This document shows, one piece after another, positions 15,226 through 25,460 of a stretch of 33,533 nt of DNA (positions are counted from its first letter, which is position 1; each line of letters starts with the position of its first letter). The stretch is from Arsukibacterium tuosuense (GTDB lineage: Bacteria > Pseudomonadota > Gammaproteobacteria > Steroidobacterales > GCA-2729495). The stretch lies in assembly GCA_945872065.1 (NCBI GenBank), contig CAMBYH010000020.1:1-33533 (forward strand), read 5' to 3'. The notes below the pieces were generated by a model. It had not been told where the DNA came from. It saw only the letters and a program-made list of their open reading frames with translations, and searched no databases. Made by a program: the position numbers and the translations under genes.

Positions 15226-18200
15226 ATGAACAACCACCAAGGCCGTGGCGGGCTACCCCTGCCCCCAACAAACCAGGACCCCCGGGCCAGCAGGGCCCCG
15301 GGCCAGGCGCCCGGCAAGCAGGGCCTGTACGACCCCGCCAACGAGCACGATGCCTGTGGCGTCGGCTTTGTCGCGGACATCAAGGGCCGCAAATCCCACC
15401 AGATTCTGGCCCAGGCCATCCAGGTGCTGCGTAACCTGGATCACCGGGGCGCCTGCGGCTGCGAGGTAAACACCGGCGATGGCGCCGGTGTGCTGCTGCA
15501 GATGCCCCACAAGTTCCTCCTTAAGGTCGCTGAGAAGGATGGCTTTGCCCTCCCCGCCCCGGGCGAGTACGGCAGTGGCCTGCTCTTCCTGCCCCGCAAT
15601 GCCAGCAAGCGCCGCAAGCTCGAGGAGAAGTTCGAGCAGATCGTGCAGTCCGAAGGCCAGACCATCATTGGCTGGCGCACGGTGCCAACGAACAACAAGT
15701 CCCTTGGCGAAACCGCCCGCGGCTCCGAGCCATTCGTGGTCCAGGTGTTCATCGGCCGCGGCACCGGTGGTGGTGCAGTCAGCGAGGAACTCGCCTTTGA
15801 GCGCAAGCTGTATGTCATTCGCAAGCGCGCCTACAGCGAGATTCGCACCTCCACCCTGGACGGCGCCGACTTCTGGTACGTCTGCAGCCTGTCCTGCAAG
15901 ACTCTCGTCTACAAGGGCATGCTCCTTACCGAGCAGCTGACCGCCTACTTCCCGGACCTGCTGGACCCAGCCATGGAGACCTCCCTGGCCATGGTGCACT
16001 CCCGGTTCAGCACCAACACGTTTCCGAGCTGGGACCGCTCCCACCCGTACCGCTACCTGGCACACAACGGGGAGATCAACACTCTCCGCGGCAACATCAA
16101 CTGGATGCTCGCCCGGGAAGCGCTCTTCGAGTCCCCACTGTTCGGGGAGGACATTGCCAAGATACTGCCCATCGTCAATCCGAATGGCAGCGACTCCGCC
16201 ATGTTCGACAACGTGCTGGAACTGCTGGTCCTCGCGGGCCGGTCGCTGCCCCACGCGATGATGATGATGATCCCGGAGCCCTGGTCGAACCACGCCACCA
16301 TGGACGACGGCAAGCGCGCCTTTTACCAGTACCACTCCAGCCTGATGGAGCCCTGGGACGGCCCTGCATCCATCGCCTTTACCGATGGGAAGATGATCGG
16401 CGCCGTGCTCGACCGCAACGGTCTGCGGCCTTCGCGCTACTACGTGACCAAGGATGACCTCGTAGTCCTGGCCTCTGAGGTTGGTGTGCTGGATATCGCC
16501 CCGGAGAACGTCCTGCGCAAAGGGCGGCTGCAGCCCGGGCGCATGTTCCTGGTGGATACCGAACAGGGCCGGATCATCGAGGACGATGAGATCAAGCAGC
16601 AGATCGCCAACGAGCGCCCCTATCGGCAATGGCTCGACGAACATCTGGTACATCTGGAAAAGCTGCCGCCGGCGCCCGAAGTGCCGGCCCCGGATCACGA
16701 CACGCTCCTGCAGAGGCAGATTGCCTTCGGCTACACCTTCGAGGACCAGCGGATCATCCTGATGCCCATGGCCCGGGACGGGGTTGAGGCGGTGGGCTCC
16801 ATGGGCAACGACACGCCGCTGGCGGCACTGTCCAACCGGCCCCGGCTGCTCTTTGACTATTTCAAGCAGCTGTTCGCCCAGGTCACCAACCCGCCGATCG
16901 ACTGCATCCGGGAAGAACTGATCACCGCATCAGAAGTCTGGCTGGGTTCCGAAGGCAACCTGCTGGAACCCCAGCCGTCCGACTGCCGGCGCCTGGAACT
17001 CAAGGGTCCGATCCTGACCAACGATGAGTTCGCCAAGGTCCGGCGCCTGGAACTGCCCGGCCTGCGGGTGGGTGTGCTGTCCAGCCTGTTCCGGATCGCC
17101 CGGGGGGAGAAGGGCCTCGTGGGCGCGCTCGAGGACCTGTGGAACACGGCCCGCCGGATGATCGAGAGCGAGAGCATCAACGTGCTGGTCCTGAGCGACC
17201 GGGGCGTGAACCGGGAGTTCGCGCCCATTCCGTCGCTGCTCGCGATCTCCAGCCTCCACCACTACCTCATCCGGGAAGGCCTGCGCACCCGCGTGAGCCT
17301 CGTCGTGGAAACCGGCGAAGCCCGGGAAGTGCATCACTTCTCCCTGCTGATCGGCTACGGGGCGAGCGCGGTCAACCCGTACCTGGCCTTCGAGACGCTG
17401 GACGGCATGATCGTCGACGGCCTGCTGCAGAACGTGGATCACAAGACCGCGTGCAAGAACTTCGCCAAGGCCGGGACCAAGGGCGTGGTGAAGGTGATGT
17501 CCAAGATGGGTGTCTCGGCGATCCAGAGCTATCACGGCGCCCAGCTGTTCGAGGCCGTGGGCCTGCGCCAGGATCTGATCGACGAGCATTTCACCTGGAC
17601 CGCCTCCCGCGTTGGGGGCATCGGCATGGATGTCGTCGCCCGGGAAGTGTTGCTGCGGCACCAGGCCGCCTATCCCGAGCGCCCGATCGCGGGCCAGGCG
17701 CTGCCGGCCGGTGGTCAGTACCAGTGGCGAGCGAACAGCGAGTATCACCTCTTCAGCCCGGAGGCCATTCACCGGCTGCAGAAGGCCGTGCGCACCGGCA
17801 GTTTTGCCACCTACAAGTCCTACGCGAACCTGATCGACGACCAGGCCGGACACCTGTGCACGCTGCGCGGGCTGCTCGACTTCAAGCCCGCCAAGGCGAT
17901 TCCGCTCTCCGCGGTGGAGCCGGTGGAAAGCATCATGAAGCGCTTCAAGACCGGCGCCATGTCCTACGGCTCCATCAGCAAGGAGGCTCACGAGACCCTG
18001 GCCATTGCGATGAACCGCATCGGCGGCAAGAGCAACACCGGTGAAGGCGGCGAAGATCCGGAGCGGATCGCCGTGCTGCCCGACGGTGACTCAAAGAACT
18101 CGGCCATCAAGCAGGTGGCATCGGGTCGCTTCGGCGTGACGAGTGAGTACCTGGTCAGCGCAAAGGAGCTGCAGATCAAGATGGCCCAGGGGGCGAAGCC

Positions 18201-19899
18201 CGGCGAAGGTGGCCAGCTGCCCGGCTCCAAGGTGTACCCGTGGATCGCCAAGACCCGGCATACCACGGCCGGCGTCGGCCTGATCTCGCCACCGCCCCAT
18301 CACGACATTTACTCCATTGAGGACCTGGCGGAACTCATCCATGACCTCAAGAATGCCAACCGGAACGCGCGGATCAGCGTGAAGCTTGTGGCTGAAGTGG
18401 GTGTCGGGACGATCGCCGCCGGTGTTGCGAAGGCACACGCTGACGTGATCCTGATCAGCGGACACGACGGTGGCACTGGCGCTTCACCACAGACGTCCAT
18501 CGCCCACGCCGGCCTCCCCTGGGAGCTTGGCCTGGCCGAGACCCACCAGACCCTGGTTCTGAACAACCTGCGCAGCCGCGTCGCTGTTGAAACCGACGGT
18601 CAGCTGAAGACCGGGCGCGACGTTCTCGTGGCAGCATTACTAGGCGCCGAGGAGTTCGGTTTCGCCACGGCTCCCCTGGTGTCCGTGGGTTGCATCCTGA
18701 TGCGCGTCTGTCACCTCAACACCTGCCCGACAGGCGTGGCAACCCAGGATCCGAAACTCCGGGAGAAGTTCACGGGCAAGCCGGAGCACGTGGTTAACTT
18801 CATGCGCTTCATTGCCGAGGACATCCGGGAGCAGATGGCACAGCTCGGCTTCCGCACCATCGAGGAAATGGTCGGGCGCGTGGACAGGCTGGAGCCGAAA
18901 AAGGCCATTGACCACTGGAAAGCCAAGGGTTTCGACTTCAGCAACATCCTTTACCAGCCGGACGTAGGCGCCGAGGTAGGCCGCTTCAAGCAGATGGAAC
19001 AGGATCACGGCCTGGACAAGTCGCTGGACGTCACGACCTTGCTCGAACTGTGCAAGCCCGCAATCGAAAGAGCCGAGAAAGTCTCGGCTGCGATGTCCAT
19101 ACGCAACGTCAATCGCGTGGTTGGCACGATCACGGGCAGTGAAGTAACCAGGAAGTGGGGAGCAAAAGGCCTCCCGGAGGACACCATCCGGCTCAAGTTC
19201 AACGGCTCGGCGGGCCAGAGCTTCGGTGCCTTCATGCCGGCCGGCATGACCTTCGAACTCGAGGGCGACGCCAACGACTACTTTGGCAAGGGCCTGTCCG
19301 GAGGCAAGGTCATCGTGCGCCCACCGGCAACCGCAACCTTCGTACCGGAAGAGAACATCATCATCGGTAACGTTGCCCTGTACGGCGCGACCGGTGGCGA
19401 GGCCTACATCCGCGGGATGGCGGGCGAGCGCTTTGCCGTCAGGAACAGCGGCGTAGACACCGTGGTTGAGGCCGTTGGCGACCATGGCTGCGAGTACATG
19501 ACGGGCGGGCATGTCGTGGTGCTGGGCCCTGCCGGGCGCAACTTCGGCGCCGGCATGTCGGGCGGTATCGCTTACGTACTCGATGAGGCCGGCACGTTTG
19601 CCAGCAATGTCAATGTGCAGATGGTGGCGATAGAGAAGCTGACCGAGCCTGTTGAGATCAGCCGCGTGAAGACACTGATCGAAAAGCACGTCAAATGGAC
19701 TGACAGCAGCCGGGCGAAGCAGGTGCTGGCAAACTGGGAGACGAGCGTGGGGCAGTTCGTGAAGGTCATTCCGAAGGACTACAAGCGGATGCTGGCCTGC
19801 ATTACCCGCGCCCATGAGCAGGGCCTCACGGGCGACGAAGCCATCATGGTGGCCTTCGAGGAGAACGCGCGGGATCTCTCCCGCGTGGGCGGCAATTGA
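15226..19899 (+). CDS. gltB: Glutamate synthase (NADPH) large subunit
   Basis: This 1557-residue alpha subunit of glutamate synthase takes the amide of glutamine and, with electrons from GltD, aminates 2-oxoglutarate to give two glutamates. Residues 1-43 form a Gly/Pro-rich leader expected to be removed, exposing the catalytic Cys44 (HDACGVGF) of the type II amidotransferase domain. The central domain leads into the FMN-binding synthase domain ([32 protein letters not shown]). The 3Fe-4S ligands are Cys1156, Cys1162 and Cys1167 (C-x5-C-x4-C). The C-terminal GXGXG beta-helix has repeated 'G.SGG....' turns ([22 protein letters not shown]). Length and domain order are normal. gltD follows 15 bases after its stop. 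ATG 15226 has only a weak TGAGAC upstream. Confidence 0.98.
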   Translation: MNNHQGRGGLPLPPTNQDPRASRAPGQAPGKQGLYDPANEHDACGVGFVADIKGRKSHQILAQAIQVLRNLDHRGACGCEVNTGDGAGVLLQMPHKFLLKVAEKDGFALPAPGEYGSGLLFLPRNASKRRKLEEKFEQIVQSEGQTIIGWRTVPTNNKSLGETARGSEPFVVQVFIGRGTGGGAVSEELAFERKLYVIRKRAYSEIRTSTLDGADFWYVCSLSCKTLVYKGMLLTEQLTAYFPDLLDPAMETSLAMVHSRFSTNTFPSWDRSHPYRYLAHNGEINTLRGNINWMLAREALFESPLFGEDIAKILPIVNPNGSDSAMFDNVLELLVLAGRSLPHAMMMMIPEPWSNHATMDDGKRAFYQYHSSLMEPWDGPASIAFTDGKMIGAVLDRNGLRPSRYYVTKDDLVVLASEVGVLDIAPENVLRKGRLQPGRMFLVDTEQGRIIEDDEIKQQIANERPYRQWLDEHLVHLEKLPPAPEVPAPDHDTLLQRQIAFGYTFEDQRIILMPMARDGVEAVGSMGNDTPLAALSNRPRLLFDYFKQLFAQVTNPPIDCIREELITASEVWLGSEGNLLEPQPSDCRRLELKGPILTNDEFAKVRRLELPGLRVGVLSSLFRIARGEKGLVGALEDLWNTARRMIESESINVLVLSDRGVNREFAPIPSLLAISSLHHYLIREGLRTRVSLVVETGEAREVHHFSLLIGYGASAVNPYLAFETLDGMIVDGLLQNVDHKTACKNFAKAGTKGVVKVMSKMGVSAIQSYHGAQLFEAVGLRQDLIDEHFTWTASRVGGIGMDVVAREVLLRHQAAYPERPIAGQALPAGGQYQWRANSEYHLFSPEAIHRLQKAVRTGSFATYKSYANLIDDQAGHLCTLRGLLDFKPAKAIPLSAVEPVESIMKRFKTGAMSYGSISKEAHETLAIAMNRIGGKSNTGEGGEDPERIAVLPDGDSKNSAIKQVASGRFGVTSEYLVSAKELQIKMAQGAKPGEGGQLPGSKVYPWIAKTRHTTAGVGLISPPPHHDIYSIEDLAELIHDLKNANRNARISVKLVAEVGVGTIAAGVAKAHADVILISGHDGGTGASPQTSIAHAGLPWELGLAETHQTLVLNNLRSRVAVETDGQLKTGRDVLVAALLGAEEFGFATAPLVSVGCILMRVCHLNTCPTGVATQDPKLREKFTGKPEHVVNFMRFIAEDIREQMAQLGFRTIEEMVGRVDRLEPKKAIDHWKAKGFDFSNILYQPDVGAEVGRFKQMEQDHGLDKSLDVTTLLELCKPAIERAEKVSAAMSIRNVNRVVGTITGSEVTRKWGAKGLPEDTIRLKFNGSAGQSFGAFMPAGMTFELEGDANDYFGKGLSGGKVIVRPPATATFVPEENIIIGNVALYGATGGEAYIRGMAGERFAVRNSGVDTVVEAVGDHGCEYMTGGHVVVLGPAGRNFGAGMSGGIAYVLDEAGTFASNVNVQMVAIEKLTEPVEISRVKTLIEKHVKWTDSSRAKQVLANWETSVGQFVKVIPKDYKRMLACITRAHEQGLTGDEAIMVAFEENARDLSRVGGN

Positions 19900-19914
19900 A
19901 GAGCGTGAACTGAG

Positions 19915-21399
19915 ATGGGTAAACCAACCGGATTCATCGAGTATCTGCGGGAACTGCCCGTAGACCGAACGCCGCGGGAGCGGGTGCGGGACTGGAACGA
20001 GTTCCATCACCACATGGACGAGAAGCGCCTGCGTCAGCAGGGCGCGAGGTGCATGGACTGTGGTGTGCCGTTCTGCCAGACCGGCAAGATCATCAGTGGC
20101 GCAACCGCCGGCTGCCCGATCAACAACCTCATCCCGGAATGGAACGATCTGGTCTACCGGGGCCTGTGGCAGGAGGCTCTGGTCCGTCTGCACAAGACCA
20201 ACAACTTCCCGGAGTTTACCGGCCGGGTCTGCCCGGCACCCTGCGAGGGCTCCTGCGTCCTTGGCATCAATACCCCGGCGGTGACGATCAAGAACATCGA
20301 AGTAGCGATCATCGATCGCGGCTTCGAGGAGGGCTGGGTGGTGGCGGAGCCGCCCAAGGTGCGCACGGGCAAGAAGGTGGTAGTGATCGGTTCAGGCCCT
20401 GCCGGCCTGGCTGCCGCGGCCCAATTGAACCGCGTGGGGCACCTGGTTACCGTCCTGGAGCGGGATGACCGGCCCGGAGGCCTCCTGACCTACGGGATTC
20501 CCAACATGAAACTCGACAAACGCGCCATCGTCGAGCGTCGGCTGAAGCTGCTGGAGCAGGAAGGCATCAAGTTCATCTGCAATGCCAACGTGGGTGAAAA
20601 CGTAGAGGCGGAGCTGCTGCTCAAGGACTTCGATGCCACAGTGATCTGCACCGGCGCGACCCAGCCTCGGGACCTCAAGGTCGAAGGCCGCCAGCTCAAG
20701 GGCGTGCACTTCGCCATGGACTACCTGACCGCAAGCACCAAGGCGCTACTGGATGGCAAGCCCGACGAGGCGCCAATGCATGCCAGGGGCAGGAACGTGA
20801 TCGTCCTGGGTGGCGGTGATACCGGCACCGACTGCGTGGGCACCGCCATGCGCCAGGGCTGTCGGACGCTGGTCCAGCTGGAAATCCAGCCGAAACCCCC
20901 CATGGAACGTGCCGATGACAACCCCTGGCCCGAGTGGCCGAGGGTTTACAAGCTGGACTATGGCCAGGAAGAAGTGGCCGCCAGATTCGGTGCCGACCCC
21001 CGCGCCTACCTGACCACCGTAAAGAAGTTTGTGGGTGACACCGCAGGCAATGTCACAGCGATCGTCACGGTTGAGATCGGCTGGGAGAAGAACGGCACAG
21101 GCCAGTTTGTCCCGCAGGAGCGAGGTGGCAGCGAGAAGACGGTCCCGGCGGACCTCGTGCTGCTGGCGATGGGCTTTACCGGCCCTGAAGAAGCCTGTCT
21201 CAAGGAACTGGCGGTGGAGACGGACGCCCGCAGCAACGTCGGGGCAGAGCACGAGCAGTACACCACGAGCGCCAAAGGCGTCTTTGCGGCCGGCGACTGC
21301 CGCCGGGGCCAGAGCCTGATTGTCTGGGCCATCAATGAAGGCAGGGGCGTGGCGCGGGAAGTAGATCGCTATCTGATGGGGAGTACCCAGCTGCCATGA
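19915..21399 (+). CDS. gltD: Glutamate synthase (NADPH) small subunit
   Basis: This 494-residue beta subunit passes electrons from NADPH through FAD and iron-sulfur clusters to GltB. The N-terminal cluster-binding region has Cys46, Cys49, Cys54 and Cys67 (GARCMDCGVPFCQ, GCPINN), then Cys106, Cys110 and Cys114 (RVCPAPCEGSC). The FAD Rossmann motif is VVVIGSGPAGLAAAA (155-169) and the NADPH motif is VIVLGGGDTGTDC. The C-terminal GVFAAGDCRRGQSLIVWA is the second FAD contact. It follows gltB at 15 bases. Its TGA overlaps the ATG of the lipoprotein gene (ATGA), so that gene is likely to be translationally coupled to it. Confidence 0.97.
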   Translation: MGKPTGFIEYLRELPVDRTPRERVRDWNEFHHHMDEKRLRQQGARCMDCGVPFCQTGKIISGATAGCPINNLIPEWNDLVYRGLWQEALVRLHKTNNFPEFTGRVCPAPCEGSCVLGINTPAVTIKNIEVAIIDRGFEEGWVVAEPPKVRTGKKVVVIGSGPAGLAAAAQLNRVGHLVTVLERDDRPGGLLTYGIPNMKLDKRAIVERRLKLLEQEGIKFICNANVGENVEAELLLKDFDATVICTGATQPRDLKVEGRQLKGVHFAMDYLTASTKALLDGKPDEAPMHARGRNVIVLGGGDTGTDCVGTAMRQGCRTLVQLEIQPKPPMERADDNPWPEWPRVYKLDYGQEEVAARFGADPRAYLTTVKKFVGDTAGNVTAIVTVEIGWEKNGTGQFVPQERGGSEKTVPADLVLLAMGFTGPEEACLKELAVETDARSNVGAEHEQYTTSAKGVFAAGDCRRGQSLIVWAINEGRGVAREVDRYLMGSTQLP

Positions 21400-22088
21400 C
21401 AACGCGTTGCGTAGGAGCGCCTTTAGGCGCGATCTTGATCTTCACTCTCTTGGCGGGCTGCGCCACCACACCCGGCCGCTCCCCCGACGGGCTGATGCCG
21501 GAGCAGTCGATCCCCATGGAGCCCGCTGGCGACCAGAGCACGCTGGACCAGGAACTCACGGAGTTTCTCGCGGAGTACGCCGAAGCGTACAACCGGGAGG
21601 ACTACAAGGCCCTCCTAGGCATGTGGGATCAGGACGACCCCTATGCCTTCTACATGGCTGAGGAAATCGATCCGCCCATGCACGGCTGGAAGACCATTCA
21701 GGCCTACTTTGCCCGCAGCGGGGTGATCGATGGGATTCGGAATGAATACACCAGGGTCCGGGCACACTACGTGGCCCCCGACGTCGCCGTCGCCACCTAC
21801 CGCCTCCGTTTTGATATCAAGGTCAAAAACATCCCCGCACTGTCCAGTTTCGACCGCATCATGGCCGTGTTCCGCAGAAAGAACGGCGAGTGGAAGATGA
21901 TTGCCTATGCGGAAGCGCCCCAGGCCCCCCTGACCATGGTCCGCAAGGCACTCAAGACCTCCAAGTCGCTCGACAAGGACCAGCAGAAGGAACTGCTGCG
22001 GGAAGTTCAGACGCTGCTGCAGGACGCGGTGCCCGACGACTTCGACGAGTGGCTCGAGAAGCAGCAGGCCATCAAAGTCAAACCGTAG
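21396..22088 (+). CDS. NTF2-fold (DUF4440/SnoaL-like) lipoprotein
   Basis: This 230-residue lipoprotein has no assigned reaction. The signal peptide ends in the lipobox LLAGC, with Cys22 lipidated. Residues about 50-170 look like an NTF2/SnoaL domain: LTEFLAEYAEAYNREDYKALLGMWDQDDP, then an Ala/Val-rich strand VAPDVAVATYRLRF and FRRKNGEWKMIAYAEAPQAP. The C-terminal 50 residues are charged and helical. The ATG overlaps the gltD stop as ATGA. Unusually, part of the signal peptide (CVGAPLGAI, residues 5-13) is encoded by a REP copy at 21411-21434, and the TAG stop lies in another REP at 22085. No other start gives a workable signal peptide. It may be a ligand-binding envelope protein. Confidence 0.8.
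   Translation: MTTRCVGAPLGAILIFTLLAGCATTPGRSPDGLMPEQSIPMEPAGDQSTLDQELTEFLAEYAEAYNREDYKALLGMWDQDDPYAFYMAEEIDPPMHGWKTIQAYFARSGVIDGIRNEYTRVRAHYVAPDVAVATYRLRFDIKVKNIPALSSFDRIMAVFRRKNGEWKMIAYAEAPQAPLTMVRKALKTSKSLDKDQQKELLREVQTLLQDAVPDDFDEWLEKQQAIKVKP
21411..21434 (+). repeat. REP element inside a coding region
   Basis: This is a perfect plus-oriented copy of the 24-base REP that also occurs at 29486 and 32350: GTAGGA head, GCGCC stem arm, TTTA loop, GGCGC arm, GATC tail. It lies in frame within the first 13 codons of the lipoprotein gene. Read in this frame it contains no stop codon, because its GTA is one whole codon. Confidence 0.9.
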
Positions 22089-22107
22089 GAGCGGCTTTAG
22101 CCGCAAC
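22085..22107 (+). repeat. REP element spanning a stop codon and the next gene's leader
   Basis: This is a variant REP with head GTAGGA, stem GCGGC/GCCGC and loop TTTA. The TAG stop of the lipoprotein gene (22086-22088) is the TAG of the head, and the MFS gene's TTG start lies five bases after the repeat. The whole intergenic space is therefore REP plus CTGCC. Confidence 0.85.
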
Positions 22108-22112
22108 CTGCC

Positions 22113-23399
22113 TTGCCCCACCAGTACCCCTCCCCTGTCCGCGCCTGGTACCTGGTGATCCTGCTCACCGTCGCCTACGTTTTCTCCTTCGTCGACAAAT
22201 ACTTGCCCGCTCTTTTGCTGGAGCCAATCAAGGCTGATCTGGGCGTCTCCGACACGCAGATGGGCCTGCTCCTGGGTCCAGCCTTTGCGGTCCTCTACGC
22301 CACCCTCGGGCTCCCCCTCGGCTGGCTCGCCGACCGGGTCCGGCGCAACACACTGGTGGCCGCGGGGGTTGCCCTCTGGTCTCTGGCCACGGCCAGTTCG
22401 GGACTCGCCGCGAACTTTGGCCACCTGCTGCTGGCGCGGGTTGGCGTCGGCATCGGTGACGCGGCTCTGGCCCCGGGCGCGCTCTCGCTGATCTCGGACA
22501 GTTTCCCGCCGGACAAACGAGGCCGGCCAGTGGCGCTCTACATCACCGCCCAGTCATTTGGTGCGGGCCTCGCCATGCTCGGGGGTGGGGCAGTCCTCGC
22601 GTGGGCCGCAACCCGGTCGGTGATCGACCTGCCCCTCGTCGGCATTGTGACTCCCTGGCAGTTCACCTTCCTGGCGGTGGGCCTGCCCGGAGTGCTGGTC
22701 GCCCTGCTGCTGCTGGTTGCGAGGGAACCAGCCCGGGAACCGTCCCCAACCGGCGGGGTCGGCATGGCATACACCCTGGCCTGGCTCCGCGTGCGCTGGC
22801 GAGCCTTCGGCAGCCTCACCGCGCTGGTCTGCGTAATGACCATCGTGGCCTACAGCCAGAACTGGTATGCCGCGCTTTTCCAGCGGAACTGGGGCTGGGA
22901 CATCGGCCGGTATGCCACCTGGAGTGGCCTGGCGCTGATCCTCGTTGGGCCGCTGGTCGTCAACATCACGGGCTGGTGGTGCGACCGGCTGCTCAGCCGG
23001 AGTCGCGCCGATGGTCCCCTGTCTGTCGTCATTGCCGGCACGTTGCTGCTCCTGCCACCCGGCGTCCTCATTCCCCTGATGCCGACCGGCGAACTGGCCA
23101 TGGCGGTCTGGGTGCTGAACCTGTGTGGCCTGTCCATGGTGTCTGCCGCCGCCCCGGTCGCGCTCCTGGCGATCACGCCCGGGGAGATGCGGGGCCAGAT
23201 TTCCGCGCTGTTCTACATGGTGATCATGCTTGTGGGTCTGGTCGTGGGACCCCTGGCCGTCGGCGTCTTCAACGACCAGCTCTTCGCGGGCGAGCGCCTC
23301 GATCTGGCCTGCGCCCTGGTCCCTGTCGTCGTTGGCTTACCGGGACTGGCTCTGCTCCGCTCCGCGCATCGTCACTATGCTGCTGCAACGACTGGCTGA
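22113..23399 (+). CDS. MFS transporter, Spinster-like
   Basis: This 428-residue inner-membrane carrier of the major facilitator superfamily has about 12 hydrophobic segments. The opening VAYVFSFVDKYLPALLLEPIK and LGVSDTQMGLL match the Spinster-like branch. The loop between helices 2 and 3 carries the MFS signature as GWLADRVRRNTLV, and VGVGIGDAALAPGALSLISD follows. The substrate is unknown; relatives move sphingolipids, sterols or organic acids. The start is assigned to TTG 22113, because the first ATG (22260) falls after helix 1; GTG 22155 is an alternative. No ordinary ribosome binding site is near it, only AGGA within the upstream REP. The 3' end overlaps the next gene by 23 bases. Confidence 0.85.
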   Translation: MPHQYPSPVRAWYLVILLTVAYVFSFVDKYLPALLLEPIKADLGVSDTQMGLLLGPAFAVLYATLGLPLGWLADRVRRNTLVAAGVALWSLATASSGLAANFGHLLLARVGVGIGDAALAPGALSLISDSFPPDKRGRPVALYITAQSFGAGLAMLGGGAVLAWAATRSVIDLPLVGIVTPWQFTFLAVGLPGVLVALLLLVAREPAREPSPTGGVGMAYTLAWLRVRWRAFGSLTALVCVMTIVAYSQNWYAALFQRNWGWDIGRYATWSGLALILVGPLVVNITGWWCDRLLSRSRADGPLSVVIAGTLLLLPPGVLIPLMPTGELAMAVWVLNLCGLSMVSAAAPVALLAITPGEMRGQISALFYMVIMLVGLVVGPLAVGVFNDQLFAGERLDLACALVPVVVGLPGLALLRSAHRHYAAATTG

Positions 23400-23952
23400 C
23401 GGCCTGGACCGGTTATCGTCGGGGTGGACGATTGCCCTCGCGACCGCGATATACGCTTTCTACCTGACGTCGGTCATGCCAGCCCAGAGCATGGAGAGCC
23501 AGGTATACGCGGGCAGCTGGGGTGGGCCGGACCGGCACTTCTTCTACACCCCGGATGAGTTGTACGCTCAGGTGGCTACCTGGGGCGCCGCGGGCCGTCA
23601 GCAATACATCAGATTCCGGCTGGGCCTCGATATCGGCTTTGCCCTGACCTACGCCGCGTTCCTGATCACGATCACGAGCGTCGCGGCCCGCCGCGCCTGG
23701 CCCGGCGATGTCTGGCGTCGGCGCCTGAATCTGCTGCCATTGCTGCCCATGGCCTGTGACCTGCTGGAGAACGCGCTGGGGATCAGCCTGGTGGCTGCCT
23801 TTCCAGCCCGCCTGGACGCTATTGCCTGGCTGACGGCGAGTGTCACAGGGCTGAAATGGGTGAGCCTCGTTGCCGCCCACGTGGCGATGGTTTACGCCCT
23901 TGGCGCGGCTTGCAGGAGCGCCTTGGGGCGAGATTGGTCCAGTCGCGGCTGA
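23377..23952 (+). CDS. Small four-helix membrane protein, function unknown
   Basis: I do not recognise this 191-residue protein. It has about four hydrophobic segments (roughly 17-35, 82-103, 118-142 and 157-179). The region between the first two is polar and aromatic (GGPDRHFFYTPDELYAQV) and probably faces the periplasm. ATG 23377 is chosen over upstream in-frame codons because it overlaps the MFS gene by only 23 bases and gives a sensible N-terminus. The last 13 residues (from CRSALGRDW to the end) are encoded by a REP pair, and the TGA stop lies in its second arm. Coupling to the MFS gene suggests a shared function. Confidence 0.7.
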   Translation: MLLQRLADGLDRLSSGWTIALATAIYAFYLTSVMPAQSMESQVYAGSWGGPDRHFFYTPDELYAQVATWGAAGRQQYIRFRLGLDIGFALTYAAFLITITSVAARRAWPGDVWRRRLNLLPLLPMACDLLENALGISLVAAFPARLDAIAWLTASVTGLKWVSLVAAHVAMVYALGAACRSALGRDWSSRG

Positions 23953-23960
23953 AGCCGCTC

Positions 23961-23964
<4 letters not shown>
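23912..23964. repeat. REPIN (inverted REP pair), first arm degenerate
   Basis: A decayed plus-oriented REP (23912-23935, keeping AGGAGCGCCTT and GGCG.GAT) faces a minus-oriented variant (23941-23964, stem GCGGC/GCCGC) across a 5-base spacer. The 53-base geometry matches the pairs at 29486 and 32350. It holds the TGA of the membrane-protein gene (23950-23952) and the TAG of the convergent peroxidase gene (23961-23963). Confidence 0.75.
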
Positions 23965-24431
<467 letters not shown>

Positions 24432-24438
24432 GTTCATT

Positions 24439-24443
24439 TCCTC
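24439..24443 (-). promoter_or_regulatory. Shine-Dalgarno deciding the peroxidase start
   Basis: GAGGA on the minus strand is spaced seven bases from ATG 24431 but one base from ATG 24437, so translation most likely begins at the second ATG. Confidence 0.6.
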
Positions 24444-24491
24444 AACAGGACGGTCCGGATACTAAACGATCAGCGCTAGAATGCAGGCCCC

Positions 24492-25046
24492 ATGAAGTAC
24501 TGCAGCGCCTGCGGGCAGCCCGTGACCACCATGGTTCCGGACGGTGACAATCGGCCCAGGTCCGTGTGCACGGCCTGCGCCGCTGTGCACTATGTGAACC
24601 CCAAGATCGTTGCCGGGTGCGTTCCCGAACTGGATGGCCAGATACTTCTCTGTCGCCGGGCCATTCCGCCCCGGCTGGGCTTCTGGACTGTACCGGCCGG
24701 GTTCATGGAGCTTGGCGAGTCCGTCAGCGAGGCGGCCATCCGGGAAACCTGGGAAGAGGCCCTCGCCCGCGTCGAGCTCGGGCCCCTGTTCTCGGTCGTC
24801 GACGTCGTACATGCCGGTCAGGTTCACGTCTTCTTCAGCGGTCAGCTGCTGGGACCGGATTTTGGGGCGGGGGTCGAAACCCTCGAGACCCGCCTGTTCA
24901 GCCCGGAAGAGATCCCCTGGTCGGAACTGGCGTTTCCCAGCATCCGGCTCGCGCTCGAGCAGCACCTGGAGAATGGGCGGTCGGGCAACGTCCAGGTGCG
25001 GCTCTGTGTCGCGCCCCGCCTGAACCTTGGCACCCCGCGCGCCTGA
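24492..25046 (+). CDS. Nudix hydrolase with N-terminal zinc ribbon
   Basis: This 184-residue pyrophosphohydrolase cleaves a nucleoside diphosphate linked to another moiety; the substrate is unknown. A zinc ribbon is formed by Cys4, Cys7, Cys26 and Cys29 and ends in the typical AVHYVNPKIVAGC. The Nudix box begins at Gly70 (GFMELGESVSEAAIRETWEE) with Glu76, Arg84, Glu85, Glu88 and Glu89 in place. The Gly normally following EEx is Leu91 here, which is tolerated in this zinc-ribbon subgroup as far as I recall. It is divergent from the peroxidase gene across 60 bases. AGG lies about five bases before the ATG. Confidence 0.9.
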   Translation: MKYCSACGQPVTTMVPDGDNRPRSVCTACAAVHYVNPKIVAGCVPELDGQILLCRRAIPPRLGFWTVPAGFMELGESVSEAAIRETWEEALARVELGPLFSVVDVVHAGQVHVFFSGQLLGPDFGAGVETLETRLFSPEEIPWSELAFPSIRLALEQHLENGRSGNVQVRLCVAPRLNLGTPRA

Positions 25047-25136
25047 GGCGTCCTGCGCCCCCGCTGGCCGGCCCGAGCCTAGTCAGAAGGCTCTGAAATC
25101 ACTACAGTAGCGGCCCCTGCAGGAGCCTTGAAGACC

Positions 25137-25460
25137 ATGACGTTCGTCGTTACCGAAAGCTGCATCAAGTGCAAATACATGGACTGCGTGGAAGTGTGCC
25201 CCGTGGATTGCTTCCACCAGGGGCCGAACATGCTGGTCATCGATCCGGACGAGTGCATTGACTGCACGTTGTGCGAACCAGAGTGCCCGGTGGAAGCCAT
25301 CTTCTCCGAAGACGAGGTTCCCGCGGATCAGAAGGACTTCATCAAGCTGAATGTCGAGCTGGCAAAGGGCTGGCCGGTGATTACCGAAGCCGGAACGCCA
25401 CCGGCTGATGCGGACGCGTGGAGCAAGGTAAAGGGCAAGCGCGAGCACCTGGAACGGTAG
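25137..25460 (+). CDS. fdxA: Seven-iron ferredoxin FdxA
   Basis: This 107-residue ferredoxin carries one 3Fe-4S and one 4Fe-4S cluster and shuttles electrons in the cytosol. Cluster cysteines are at 9, 12, 17, 21 and 25 ([19 protein letters not shown]) and at 40, 43, 46 and 50 ([12 protein letters not shown]). The acidic C-terminal extension after residue 55 is typical of the FdxA (Azotobacter FdI-like) group. ATG 25137 is chosen over TTG 25128 because [10 protein letters not shown] is the standard FdxA start and AGGAG lies about 11 bases before it. Its TAG stop is part of the REP at 25457. The partner enzyme is unknown. Confidence 0.95.
   Translation: MTFVVTESCIKCKYMDCVEVCPVDCFHQGPNMLVIDPDECIDCTLCEPECPVEAIFSEDEVPADQKDFIKLNVELAKGWPVITEAGTPPADADAWSKVKGKREHLER

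Noticed and set aside
15253-16698. 481-codon minus-strand frame opposite gltB
   Set aside because: It is the complement of the GltB amidotransferase domain in GC-rich DNA; no family motif and no start signal.
18640-20193. 517-codon minus-strand frame across the gltB-gltD junction
   Set aside because: It is antisense to two well-supported genes and shows no recognisable domain.
24492-25046. Inactive Nudix protein because of Leu91 in place of Gly
   Set aside because: All catalytic acidic residues are present and this Gly varies in the zinc-ribbon subgroup, so loss of activity is not supported.
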